Below, in pieces: positions 1-7,532 of a DNA stretch of 14,814 nucleotides. The translations under genes were made by a program, and so were the position numbers. Under the pieces are notes generated by a model that made no database searches, was not told where the DNA came from, and saw only the letters and a program-made list of their open reading frames with translations. Source of the stretch: an uncultured Paraprevotella sp. (GTDB lineage: Bacteria; Bacteroidota; Bacteroidia; Bacteroidales; Bacteroidaceae); NCBI GenBank assembly GCA_900766785.1, contig CAAFWT010000023.1, forward strand, positions 1 through 14,814, written 5' to 3'. How positions within the stretch are numbered: the stretch's first letter is position 1; every line of letters starts with the position of its first letter.

Positions 1-57
1 AAACCTATAACCTTTTGATCCGTAGTCAAATGCTCTATTCAGTTGAGCTAAGGAGCC
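1..57 (-). tRNA. tRNA-Arg(ACG), 3' end cut by the window edge
   Basis: Read on the minus strand, the 5' acceptor strand begins with GGCTCC at position 57. A D-arm (TTAGCTCAACTGAATAGAGC) follows, then an anticodon stem TTTGA/TCAAA enclosing the loop CTACGGA, so the anticodon is ACG, which reads CGU arginine codons. The sequence then enters the variable region and T-arm and runs off the window, so the last part of the T-arm, the 3' acceptor strand and any encoded CCA are not visible. It lies 12 bases downstream of tRNA-Val on the same strand and is probably co-transcribed with it. Confidence 0.88.
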
Positions 58-69
58 ATCGTGTTTCTG

Positions 70-144
70 TGGACGCTGACGGATTCGAACCGCCGACCCT
101 CTGCTTGTAAGGCAGACGCTCTGAACCAGCTGAGCTAAGCGTCC
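70..144 (-). tRNA. tRNA-Val(UAC)
   Basis: On the minus strand a complete cloverleaf is visible. It has a 7-bp acceptor stem (GGACGCT with AGCGTCC), the D-arm TTAGCTCAGCTGGTTCAGAGC, and an anticodon stem TCTGC/GCAGA around the loop CTTACAA. The anticodon is therefore TAC, reading GUA valine codons. The T-arm contains GGTTCGAATCC and the discriminator base is A. CCA is not encoded. A consensus promoter lies about 56 bases upstream and a second tRNA follows 12 bases downstream. Confidence 0.95.
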
Positions 145-199
145 ATTCTCCTTCGGGCTCTCTGCCTCGCTTGGCAGTGCTTGTTTCCGTTTTGCGATT

Positions 200-231
200 G
201 CAAAGGTAGGCAGTTTTATAAAACCAGCAAA
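200..231 (-). promoter_or_regulatory. Bacteroidetes-type promoter of the tRNA-Val/tRNA-Arg unit
   Basis: On the minus strand a -33 box TTTG (231-228) is followed by a 19-base spacer and the -7 box TACCTTTGC (208-200). This matches the Bacteroidetes primary sigma consensus TTTG-N19/20-TAnnTTTG exactly. The start of transcription would be near 193, giving a leader of roughly 50 bases before the tRNA-Val. Confidence 0.75.
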
Positions 232-381
232 GCATCTCCCTCTTTTTTTTTCAAAAAACTTCATTTTTCTTGCATACACATTATTTATATCGCGTGCGTA
301 GTGCGTGTCATTTCTGAAAATCATGGGCAGATAATTAAGGCAAAAAGGAATGGAATGCTGTGGGGATAGTGCGAAAATATG

Positions 382-389
382 TACTTTTG
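382..389 (+). promoter_or_regulatory. Probable promoter -7 box for radA
   Basis: TACTTTTG matches the -7 consensus TAnnTTTG. No good TTTG is seen at the expected -33 position. Transcription would start near 396, about 38 bases before the chosen radA ATG. This supports the internal start at 434 rather than the in-frame ATG at 350, which would lie upstream of the transcript. Confidence 0.5.
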
Positions 390-433
390 TAACAGATAAC
401 AGGGATGAGCATATCAACAGACAGACATTAGTT

Positions 434-1849
434 ATGGCCAAGGAGAAGAAGGTTTATGTGTGTGACTATTGCGGACAGGAGAGTCTCAGGTGGGTGGGCC
501 GATGCCCTTCCTGCCAGCAATGGAATACTATGAAGGAGATGACTCTCAGGGAAGAGAAGGCACCATCGGGGGCTGTGAAGGCGGCACTCAAAGCAGCTGG
601 TAGGGCAGGCGTGCAGCAGGCACAGCCTGTTCCTGTGGCAGAGATTCATGCCGATGAAGAGCCTCGTATGGATATGGGTGACCGTGAACTGAACCGTGTA
701 TTGGGTGGAGGACTTGTTCCTGGCAGTCTGGTGCTGCTGGGGGGAGAGCCTGGCATAGGCAAGAGTACCTTGGTATTGCAGACTGTCTTGCGACTGAAGG
801 GACGCCGTGTGCTGTATGTGAGCGGTGAGGAGAGTGCACGCCAACTGAAACTGCGTGCCGACCGCTTGATGCCCTCCAGCTCCTCCCAGCAGGGGGAATG
901 CGGTGGTAGTGACCTGCTGGTGCTCACAGAGACTTCCCTGGAGCAGATATTCGTGCAGATAGAACAGACACAGCCCTCCCTGGTGGTCATAGATTCCATA
1001 CAGACCATACAGACTGAGACGGTGGACAGCAGCCCTGGCAGTCTGACTCAGATACGCGAGTGTGCAGCCAGTCTGCTCAAGTATGCCAAGTGCGGAGGGG
1101 CCAGCATCCTGCTCATAGGACATATCAACAAGGAAGGCACCTTGGCCGGTCCCAAGGTGCTGGAACACATCGTGGACACAGTGCTGCAGTTTGAGGGAGA
1201 CCAGCACTATATGTATCGTATATTGCGCAGCATCAAGAATCGTTTCGGCAGTACCAGTGAGTTGGGAATCTATGAGATGCGCCACGACGGACTGCGTCAG
1301 GTGGCCAACCCCAGTGAACTCCTTCTGACGGACAACCGTGAGGGACTGTCGGGAGTGGCCATAGCCTGTACGGTGGAGGGGGTGCGTCCCTTTATGATAG
1401 AGACTCAAGCCCTGGTGAGTACGGCTGCCTATGGTACGGCACAGCGAAGCACAACGGGTTTTGATGGCCGACGTCTCAATATGCTCTTGGCTGTGCTCGA
1501 GAAGCGCGTAGGATTTAAGTTGGCCAGCAAGGACGTGTTTCTCAATATAGCCGGGGGATTGAGGGTCACCGACCCTGCCATTGACCTTGGTGTGATAGCA
1601 GCTGTGCTCAGCAGCAATGTGGATACCCCGATAGACGTGGATACCTGTGTGGCTGGTGAAGTGGGACTGAGTGGTGAGATACGTCCGGTGTCACGTATAG
1701 AACAAAGAATAGCGGAAGCCCAGAAGTTGGGGTTCCGCCGTATGCTGCTTCCTGCTCATAACATGAACGGGATAGATGTGCATCAATATGATATCGAGCT
1801 GGTGCCTGTTCGCCGTGTGGCCGAGGCTGTCAGGGAGTTATTCGGCTAA
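434..1849 (+). CDS. radA: DNA repair protein RadA (RecA-like branch-migration ATPase)
   Basis: RadA (also called Sms) is a cytoplasmic RecA-family ATPase that processes recombination intermediates and drives branch migration. The 471-residue protein starts MAKEKKVYVC and opens with a four-cysteine zinc finger (C10, C13, C24, C27). A Walker A motif GEPGIGKST follows at about 104-112, and the RadA-specific KNRFG motif lies at 268-272. A Lon-protease-like C-terminal domain runs from about 300 to 471, including GEVGLSGEIRPV. The start at 434 was chosen because family members begin immediately before the zinc finger. The in-frame ATG at 350 would add 28 unrelated residues and precede the likely promoter. 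The stop overlaps the 3' end of the convergent FAD gene by 12 bases. Length and motif order are normal for the family. Confidence 0.97.
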   Translation: MAKEKKVYVCDYCGQESLRWVGRCPSCQQWNTMKEMTLREEKAPSGAVKAALKAAGRAGVQQAQPVPVAEIHADEEPRMDMGDRELNRVLGGGLVPGSLVLLGGEPGIGKSTLVLQTVLRLKGRRVLYVSGEESARQLKLRADRLMPSSSSQQGECGGSDLLVLTETSLEQIFVQIEQTQPSLVVIDSIQTIQTETVDSSPGSLTQIRECAASLLKYAKCGGASILLIGHINKEGTLAGPKVLEHIVDTVLQFEGDQHYMYRILRSIKNRFGSTSELGIYEMRHDGLRQVANPSELLLTDNREGLSGVAIACTVEGVRPFMIETQALVSTAAYGTAQRSTTGFDGRRLNMLLAVLEKRVGFKLASKDVFLNIAGGLRVTDPAIDLGVIAAVLSSNVDTPIDVDTCVAGEVGLSGEIRPVSRIEQRIAEAQKLGFRRMLLPAHNMNGIDVHQYDIELVPVRRVAEAVRELFG

Positions 1850-3400
1850 CCATTCTGCACAGGCTTCTGCGCAGCGTTCCCCGTCCACTCCGGCACTCAC
1901 GATTCCGCCTGCATAACCTGCTCCTTCTCCGCAGGGAAAGAGTCCCTGGAGGGTCACATGCTGGAGTGTGTCGGCATCACGGGTTATGCGCACGGGACTG
2001 CTCGTTCGGGTCTCCACTCCTATCACCGTGGCCTCATGAGTCAGGAACCCCTTCTTCTGCTTGCCCCATATTCGGAAGGCTTCTCTGAGCCTATGGCTTA
2101 CGCCTGTGGGTAACCAGAAATGGAGGGGGCTGCTGATGAGTCCGGGAGCATAAGAGGAGGCGGACAGGGAAGCGGACAGCCTTCCATTCACAAAGTCGGT
2201 CATCCTCTGTGCAGGTGCAGTCTGCTTGTAGTTGCCCTGTTGCCAGCAGGTTCGTTCCAGTTCTTCCTGCCAGTGCATCATGGCCAGAGGGTCCTCTCCA
2301 GCCTGTATGTCTTCCGGCCTAAGTTCCACCACCATTCCGCTGTTGCTCCATTTTCCGCCTCGGTTGCTGGGACTCATGCCATTGACCACCAGTTGTTCGG
2401 GACCGCTGGCAGCCGGTACGATAAATCCTCCGGGGCACATGCAGAAACTGTACACGCCTCTGCCGTCCACTTGTCTGACCATGCTGTATTCGGCTGCAGG
2501 CAGCCACTTGCCTCTTCCCTGGCGGCTGTGGTACTGAATCTGGTCGATGAGGTGAGCAGGATGCTCCAGTCGCACTCCCACAGCCAGTCCCTTGCATTCC
2601 AGATGGAGGTGTCTGTGGGACATGCATCTGTACACATCCCTTGCCGAATGACCTGTGGCCAGGATGATGGCATCGGCGTGGAACTCTTTCTCCTGTCCGA
2701 GTTTGGCATCCATGGCCACCAGTCCTCTGATGCGTCCCTGCTGTATGAGCAAGTCGGTCATGCGCGTTTGGAAATGAACCTCTCCTCCGCATCGGAGGAT
2801 GGTCTCTCTCATATTTTCTATCACCCGTGGCAGCCTGTCTGTGCCGATGTGTGGATGTGCATCCGCCAGGATACATTCCAGGGCACCGTGCTGTACGAAT
2901 ATTTTCAGGATACGGTCGGCATCTCCCCGTTTCTTGCTGCGTGTATAGAGTTTGCCGTCGCTGTACGCGCCTGCGCCGCCCTCGCCAAAGGCATAGTTGC
3001 TCTCGGCATCCACTTGCTGGTCGGTGCGTATGCGTGCCACATCTTTCTTCCTCTCTCTCACATTCTTTCCGCGCTCGATGACCACGGGGCGCAGACCCAG
3101 TTCGATGAGGCGCAATGCAGCAAAGAGTCCTCCAGGACCAGCTCCCACCACCAGCACACTTCTCTTCTGGCTGACATCCCTGTACTCAATGGGGCTGAAG
3201 AGCATCTCTTCGGGCTGTTCGTCCAGATAGACCCGTATGGTGAGGTTGACATAGATGTTTCGCTGTCGGGCATCTATGCTCCGCCTCAGTATCCTGATGG
3301 CCTGTGGCTTGATGCCCTTGTCCTGTTGCAGAAAACGCATGATGCTCTTCTCGTCATAAGCATCCTGCGGCAATATCCTCAAATTCAGTTCTTGTATCAT
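1838..3400 (-). CDS. FAD-dependent dehydrogenase (COG2509-like family)
   Basis: A 520-residue flavoprotein of unassigned substrate. A small N-terminal domain (about 1-75) precedes a Rossmann dinucleotide-binding motif GAGPGG at 86-91, followed by an acidic residue (E109) at the end of the second strand, as expected for FAD binding. Further motifs are a glycine-rich FGEGGAGAYSDGKL segment, ATGHSARD, and a C-terminal FPCGEGAGYAGGI segment that contacts FAD in related oxidoreductases. The pattern fits the broadly distributed 'uncharacterised FAD-dependent dehydrogenase' family; no specific reaction can be assigned. The protein lacks a signal peptide and should be cytoplasmic. It is transcribed divergently from thrA and converges on radA with overlapping ends, so neither neighbour indicates its role. 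Confidence 0.88.
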   Translation of the reverse strand: MIQELNLRILPQDAYDEKSIMRFLQQDKGIKPQAIRILRRSIDARQRNIYVNLTIRVYLDEQPEEMLFSPIEYRDVSQKRSVLVVGAGPGGLFAALRLIELGLRPVVIERGKNVRERKKDVARIRTDQQVDAESNYAFGEGGAGAYSDGKLYTRSKKRGDADRILKIFVQHGALECILADAHPHIGTDRLPRVIENMRETILRCGGEVHFQTRMTDLLIQQGRIRGLVAMDAKLGQEKEFHADAIILATGHSARDVYRCMSHRHLHLECKGLAVGVRLEHPAHLIDQIQYHSRQGRGKWLPAAEYSMVRQVDGRGVYSFCMCPGGFIVPAASGPEQLVVNGMSPSNRGGKWSNSGMVVELRPEDIQAGEDPLAMMHWQEELERTCWQQGNYKQTAPAQRMTDFVNGRLSASLSASSYAPGLISSPLHFWLPTGVSHRLREAFRIWGKQKKGFLTHEATVIGVETRTSSPVRITRDADTLQHVTLQGLFPCGEGAGYAGGIVSAGVDGERCAEACAEWLAE

Positions 3401-3423
3401 ACTCTATATGGCAGGAAATCTTT

Positions 3424-3455
3424 GCAAAGGTAGCCCCTTTCGCTTTTTTGGGCAA
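3424..3455 (-). promoter_or_regulatory. Promoter of the FAD-dependent dehydrogenase gene
   Basis: On the minus strand TTG (3455-3453), a 20-base spacer and TACCTTTGC (3432-3424) match the Bacteroidetes promoter consensus. Transcription would begin near 3418, leaving a leader of about 18 bases before the ATG at 3400. The -7 box is the same TACCTTTGC seen for the tRNA unit. Confidence 0.7.
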
Positions 3456-3554
3456 GTTCCGGTGCTGCTTTGTTACAGATGTGTGTGCAGTCGAAGTGTA
3501 TCCTGTGCCCAAATGTGTCTAATTGTGACCAGTATGGTGCAAAAGCCATTTTCT

Positions 3555-3590
3555 TTTGCCTTTCAAATGGGATTTTATTACTACTTTTGC
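3555..3590 (+). promoter_or_regulatory. Probable promoter of the thrA operon
   Basis: TACTTTTGC (3582-3590) is a good -7 box. The nearest TTTG upstream (3555-3558) lies 23 bases before it, slightly longer than the usual spacing. Transcription would start near 3596, giving a leader of about 30 bases. That is too short for a classical threonine leader-peptide attenuator, and no threonine-rich small ORF is seen. Confidence 0.6.
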
Positions 3591-3626
3591 AGCGCAAATA
3601 AGGCAAGAATAAAGAAAGTCAAAGGG

Positions 3627-6050
3627 ATGAAAGTACTAAAGTTTGGCGGGACATCTGTAGGTTCCGTAGACAGTATCCTGAGTGTAAAGAGAATTGTAGA
3701 GGCTCAGCAGGAGCCTGTCATCGTGGTTGTAAGTGCCTTGGGAGGTATCACCGATCAGTTGATACGAACAGCCAAGATGGCAGTGGAAGGTGACCCCCTG
3801 TATCAGAAATCTTTCTGGGAGATAGCTCAGAGGCATGAGGATATGATCAACGCCGTCATTGCGGACGGCAATGTCAGGCAGTCTCTGCTGGCTATCGTGC
3901 ATAACCTCCTGGAGGAGCTCCGTAGCATCTATCAGGGTGTATATCTGATTCGTGACCTGAGCCCCAAGACGTTGGCAGCAATAGTCTCTTATGGAGAGCG
4001 CATCAGCAGTCGCATCGTGGCCGACTTGGTGCAGGACGCCCAATGGTATGACAGCCGTACTTTCATCAAGACTGAGGTCAAGGGAGGAAAGAATTGCTTG
4101 GCCATGGACCTTACGGCGCGCCTGGTGAAGGAGAACTGGAAGTCGATTCCCAAGGTGAGTCTGGTGGGCGGATTTATCAGCTCCGATGCCGTAAGCGGTG
4201 AGGTGACCAATCTGGGCAGAGGCGGTAGCGACTACACAGCCAGCATCATCGCTGCAGTACTGGATGCCAGTGTGCTGGAGATATGGACCGATGTGGATGG
4301 CTTCATGACGGCCGACCCACGTGTCATCAGTACAGCCTATGTGATTCCCGAACTCAGTTATGTGGAGGCTATGGAACTCTGCAACTTCGGTGCCAAGGTG
4401 GTATATCCTCCCACCATCTATCCCGTGTGCGTCAAGCATATCCCCATACTCATCAAGAATACCTTCAATCCCGAAGCTCCCGGTTCCATTATCAAGGATG
4501 AGGTTCAGGCCGACTCCCGCATCATCAAGGGAATCTCCAGTATCAAGGGCACCACACTCATCACAGTGGCAGGTCTGTCCATGGTGGGCGTCATAGGTGT
4601 CAACCGTCGCATCTTCACCTGTCTGGCCGACAATGGCATCAGCGTATTCCTGGTCAGCCAGGCATCCTCGGAGAACAGTACGAGCATAGGTGTGAGAGAT
4701 GAGGACGCCCAGGAAGCCTGCCGTGTGCTCAATGCGGAGTTTGCCAAGGAGATAGAGGAGGGTGCCATGTATCCCATGCGTGCTGAGCAGGGACTGGCCA
4801 CAGTGGCCATTGTGGGCGAGAACATGAAGCACACTCCAGGTATAGCAGGCAAACTGTTCAATGCGCTTGGCCGCAGTGGTATCAGTGTCATTGCCTGCGC
4901 ACAGGGAGCCAGCGAGACCAACATATCATTCGTCATCAATGAGGCTCACCTGCGCAAGGCGCTCAATGTCATTCATGATTCTTTTTTCTTAAGTGAGTAC
5001 CAGGTGCTCAATCTCTTCATTTGCGGAGTGGGTACTGTGGGCGGTTCCCTGATAGAACAGATTCGGCATCAGCAGGAGAAACTCATGCGTGAGTTGCGCC
5101 TGAAGCTGAATGTCGTAGGCATTGCCAGTGGGCACTATGCAATGTTTGACCGCCGTGGAATCTCACTTGATAATTTCAGGGAACAACTGAAGAATGCCCA
5201 GCCGAGCAACATCCAGCGCCTGCGTGACGAGGTGATAGGGATGAACATCTTCAACAGTGTCTTCGTGGACTGCACTGCCAGCCCACAGGTGGCCGGACTC
5301 TATCGCGATTTCCTTGAGCATAATATCAATGTGGTGGCGGCCAACAAGATAGCTGCCAGCGGAGATTATGCCGACTACCGTGAACTGAAGAAGACGGCGC
5401 AAAGGCGTGGCGTGAAGTTCCTCTTCGAAACCAATGTGGGAGCCGGACTGCCCATCATACGCACCATCAACGACCTGTGTAACAGTGGTGACCGTATCCT
5501 GCGCATCGAGGCAGTACTGAGCGGAACACTCAACTATATCTTCAACACCATCTCGGCCGATGTACCATTCAGCCGTACGGTGGCCCTGGCCAAGGAGGAA
5601 GGGTATAGCGAGCCTGATCCTCGAATTGACCTGAGCGGGAAGGATGTCATACGCAAACTGGTGATTCTGGCCCGCGAGGCAGGTTATGAGGTGAGCCAGG
5701 ACGATGTGGAAGTTCATCCTTTGTTGCCCCAGGAACTCTTCGATGGGTCGCTGGAGGACTTCTGGAAGAACCTTCCCTCTCTGGACGCAGATTTCGAGAG
5801 ACGCAGACAGGCACTTGAGCGAGAGCATAAGGTGTGGCGTTTCGTGGCCAAGTTTGTCGACGGCCATGCCAGTGTGTCCCTGGAGGAGTTCAGTAAGGAC
5901 CACTCTTTCTATGTGCTCGAGGGCTCCAACAACATAGTCATGCTCACCACCGAGAGGTATCACGAGTACCCAATGCTCATACAGGGCTATGGTGCAGGAG
6001 CATCTGTCACCGCTGCCGGTGTCTTTGCGGATATCATGTCGCTGGCCTGA
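3627..6050 (+). CDS. thrA: Bifunctional aspartokinase / homoserine dehydrogenase
   Basis: This enzyme catalyses the first and third steps of threonine synthesis: phosphorylation of aspartate and NAD(P)H-dependent reduction of aspartate semialdehyde to homoserine. The 807-residue protein begins MKVLKFGGTS, the aspartokinase signature (KFGGTS at 5-10), with GRGGSDYTA further on in the kinase domain (about 1-290). Regulatory ACT-type repeats follow (about 320-460), then a homoserine dehydrogenase domain starting with the Rossmann motif GVGTVG near 466. That domain includes the signature GYSEPDPRIDLSGKDV. The start was set at the first residue of the kinase domain. An in-frame ATG at 3408 would add 73 unconserved residues upstream of the promoter. 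The length is close to the 820 residues of E. coli ThrA. MetL-type enzymes share this architecture, but the thrC neighbour supports thrA. The ACT domains suggest feedback inhibition by threonine. Confidence 0.96.
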   Translation: MKVLKFGGTSVGSVDSILSVKRIVEAQQEPVIVVVSALGGITDQLIRTAKMAVEGDPLYQKSFWEIAQRHEDMINAVIADGNVRQSLLAIVHNLLEELRSIYQGVYLIRDLSPKTLAAIVSYGERISSRIVADLVQDAQWYDSRTFIKTEVKGGKNCLAMDLTARLVKENWKSIPKVSLVGGFISSDAVSGEVTNLGRGGSDYTASIIAAVLDASVLEIWTDVDGFMTADPRVISTAYVIPELSYVEAMELCNFGAKVVYPPTIYPVCVKHIPILIKNTFNPEAPGSIIKDEVQADSRIIKGISSIKGTTLITVAGLSMVGVIGVNRRIFTCLADNGISVFLVSQASSENSTSIGVRDEDAQEACRVLNAEFAKEIEEGAMYPMRAEQGLATVAIVGENMKHTPGIAGKLFNALGRSGISVIACAQGASETNISFVINEAHLRKALNVIHDSFFLSEYQVLNLFICGVGTVGGSLIEQIRHQQEKLMRELRLKLNVVGIASGHYAMFDRRGISLDNFREQLKNAQPSNIQRLRDEVIGMNIFNSVFVDCTASPQVAGLYRDFLEHNINVVAANKIAASGDYADYRELKKTAQRRGVKFLFETNVGAGLPIIRTINDLCNSGDRILRIEAVLSGTLNYIFNTISADVPFSRTVALAKEEGYSEPDPRIDLSGKDVIRKLVILAREAGYEVSQDDVEVHPLLPQELFDGSLEDFWKNLPSLDADFERRRQALEREHKVWRFVAKFVDGHASVSLEEFSKDHSFYVLEGSNNIVMLTTERYHEYPMLIQGYGAGASVTAAGVFADIMSLA

Positions 6051-6110
6051 CGGATGCCCGTGGTTTTCAGGATTTGGATTTAGGAATAATAATAGGAATC
6101 TCTGGGATGA

Positions 6111-6131
6111 CAGACAGGGTAACCTGGTCTG
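6111..6131 (+). promoter_or_regulatory. GNRA-type hairpin between thrA and the mutase-like gene
   Basis: CAGACAGG and CCTGGTCTG pair as an 8-bp stem with one bulged G, closed by the loop GTAA, a GNRA tetraloop at the RNA level. It ends 23 bases before the GTG start of the next gene. No T-run follows, so it is unlikely to be a terminator. It could be a processing or stability element, or coincidental. Confidence 0.4.
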
Positions 6132-6154
6132 CCGCCTCCATATAATATAAATAG

Positions 6155-7405
6155 GTGAAACATCTCATCATTCTTGGCGACGGCATGGCCGACTGGCCGT
6201 GTCCGGAATTGGGAGGAAAGACATTACTGCAGTATGCCGATACTCCCAGCTTTGACTTTCTTGCACGTAACGGACGCAATGGATTGCTGAAGACGGTGCC
6301 CGATGGATTCCATCCCGGTAGCGAGGTGGCCAATAGCAGTATACTGGGATATGACCAGCATATTGTGTACGAAGGGCGTGGCCCTCTGGAAGCAGCCAGC
6401 ATAGGTGTGGAATTGGCACCTGACGACCTGGCTATGCGTTGCAATCTGGTTTGTCTGGAAGGTGACTTGCTGAAGAATCATTCCTGCGGAAGGCTTGAGA
6501 CGGAAGAGGGTGACGTGCTGATACGTTATCTGGAGGAGCACTTGGGCAATGACCGCATACATTTCTATACGGGTGTGCAGTATAGGCATCTCTTGGTAAT
6601 CAAGGGCGGCAATAAGCATCTCCTCTGCACACCACCTCATGATATACCGGGCATGCCATGGAGGGAAAACCTGCCCAAGGCTGCTGTTCCCGAGGCACAG
6701 GAGACGGTGGACGTGCTGCTGCATCTGATGAGTGAGAGTCAGCGTTTGCTGGCCCATCATCCACTCAACCTCAGCCGTATGGCCAAGGGACAGGATCCTG
6801 CCAGCAGTATATGGCCATGGGGTGGCGGATACCGTCCCAAGATGATCCCCCTGACCACTACCTTCCCTCAGATAAAGAAAGGGTCGGTCATCACTGCTGT
6901 GGACCTTATCCGCGGCATCGGACGCTATGCCGGACTGCAGGTCATCCATGTGCCTGGAGCCACAGGACTGTGGGATACCAATTATGAGGGAAAGGCACAG
7001 GCGGCTGTACAGGCATTGCACACCGATGACTTTGTCTATCTTCATGTGGAGGCCAGCGATGAGGCAGGACATGATGGAAGCATACCACTCAAGCTGGATA
7101 CCATCCGTTCGCTTGACAGTCGTTTGCTCAAGCACATCCTTGAGGCGCTTGACCCCCATGCCACCGGACAGCTGGAGGTTGGCGGAGAACCTGTGGCAGT
7201 GGCTTTGCTGCCCGATCATCCCACACCTTGCCGCCTGCGCACACACACCAATGAGCCTGTCCCCTTTGCCATTTATGCTTCTGGCATAGAGCCCGACAGG
7301 GTACAGACCTTTGATGAGGTGGCTGCCAGAGAGGGAGCGTATGGCATGATGGAGGGCGATGAGTTTATTCGTGCCTTCATGTCCTGTGGGCAGGATATCC
7401 TGTAA
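6155..7405 (+). CDS. apgM: Archaeal-type cofactor-independent phosphoglycerate mutase-like protein; candidate homoserine kinase
   Basis: A 416-residue member of the alkaline-phosphatase superfamily, archaeal-type phosphoglycerate mutase group (COG3635). The metal-binding start LIILGDGMADWP (4-15) is followed by GSEVANSSILGYD around the predicted nucleophile Ser56. Later metal-site motifs are EASDEAGHDG and LLPDHPTP. The start is a GTG at 6155, placed directly before the conserved first strand; no ATG fits better. By sequence it would interconvert 2- and 3-phosphoglycerate. It lies between thrA and thrC in the same direction, and no GHMP-type thrB is visible. From memory, comparative genomics has proposed this gene as a functional analogue of homoserine kinase in Bacteroidetes. 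Family membership is secure; which reaction it catalyses is not settled by sequence. Confidence 0.88.
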   Translation: MKHLIILGDGMADWPCPELGGKTLLQYADTPSFDFLARNGRNGLLKTVPDGFHPGSEVANSSILGYDQHIVYEGRGPLEAASIGVELAPDDLAMRCNLVCLEGDLLKNHSCGRLETEEGDVLIRYLEEHLGNDRIHFYTGVQYRHLLVIKGGNKHLLCTPPHDIPGMPWRENLPKAAVPEAQETVDVLLHLMSESQRLLAHHPLNLSRMAKGQDPASSIWPWGGGYRPKMIPLTTTFPQIKKGSVITAVDLIRGIGRYAGLQVIHVPGATGLWDTNYEGKAQAAVQALHTDDFVYLHVEASDEAGHDGSIPLKLDTIRSLDSRLLKHILEALDPHATGQLEVGGEPVAVALLPDHPTPCRLRTHTNEPVPFAIYASGIEPDRVQTFDEVAAREGAYGMMEGDEFIRAFMSCGQDIL

Positions 7406-7455
7406 GTGCAGAGTATTAACAGAATATTTATATCAATCAACATTCAGTCATCAGA

Positions 7456-7519
7456 CTCAGGCGCCGTTCGCCCGATGGATATGATTCCTGCGAGGACAGG
7501 CCCAGGTGAAATGGCTGAG
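7456..7519 (+). promoter_or_regulatory. Possible structured leader before thrC
   Basis: In the 127-base spacer before thrC, CTCAG (7456-7460) can pair with CTGAG (7515-7519). Enclosed between them are two small hairpins: GGCG/CGCC (7460-7472) and CCTG/CAGG (7487-7500). This would be a compact three-way junction ending 13 bases before the thrC ATG. G7460 is needed by two helices, so the closing stem and first hairpin compete slightly. The stems are short and I recognise no known riboswitch class. Confidence 0.25.
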
Positions 7520-7532
7520 CAAACATGGAAAA

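Noticed and set aside
35..235. A 66-codon minus-strand frame at the left end
   Set aside because: It overlaps the two tRNAs and their promoter.
350..433. N-terminal extension of radA from an in-frame ATG at 350
   Set aside because: The probable -7 box at 382-389 lies inside it, and RadA proteins begin a few residues before the zinc finger.
428..1408. A 326-codon open frame on the minus strand opposite radA
   Set aside because: It lies wholly antisense to a gene with clear RadA motifs. The translation is rich in His, Gln and Leu with no family resemblance, as expected for a shadow frame.
3408..3626. N-terminal extension of thrA from an in-frame ATG at 3408
   Set aside because: It lies upstream of the likely promoter (-7 box at 3582-3590), and the aspartokinase signature begins right at the ATG at 3627.
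3401..3626. Threonine leader-peptide attenuator before thrA
   Set aside because: The predicted leader is about 30 bases and holds no threonine/isoleucine-rich small frame or terminator-antiterminator pair.
3636..4832. Long minus-strand frame opposite thrA, and similar long frames opposite the mutase-like gene, thrC and the FAD gene
   Set aside because: All are antisense to well-supported genes and show no motifs, so they are by-products of codon bias.
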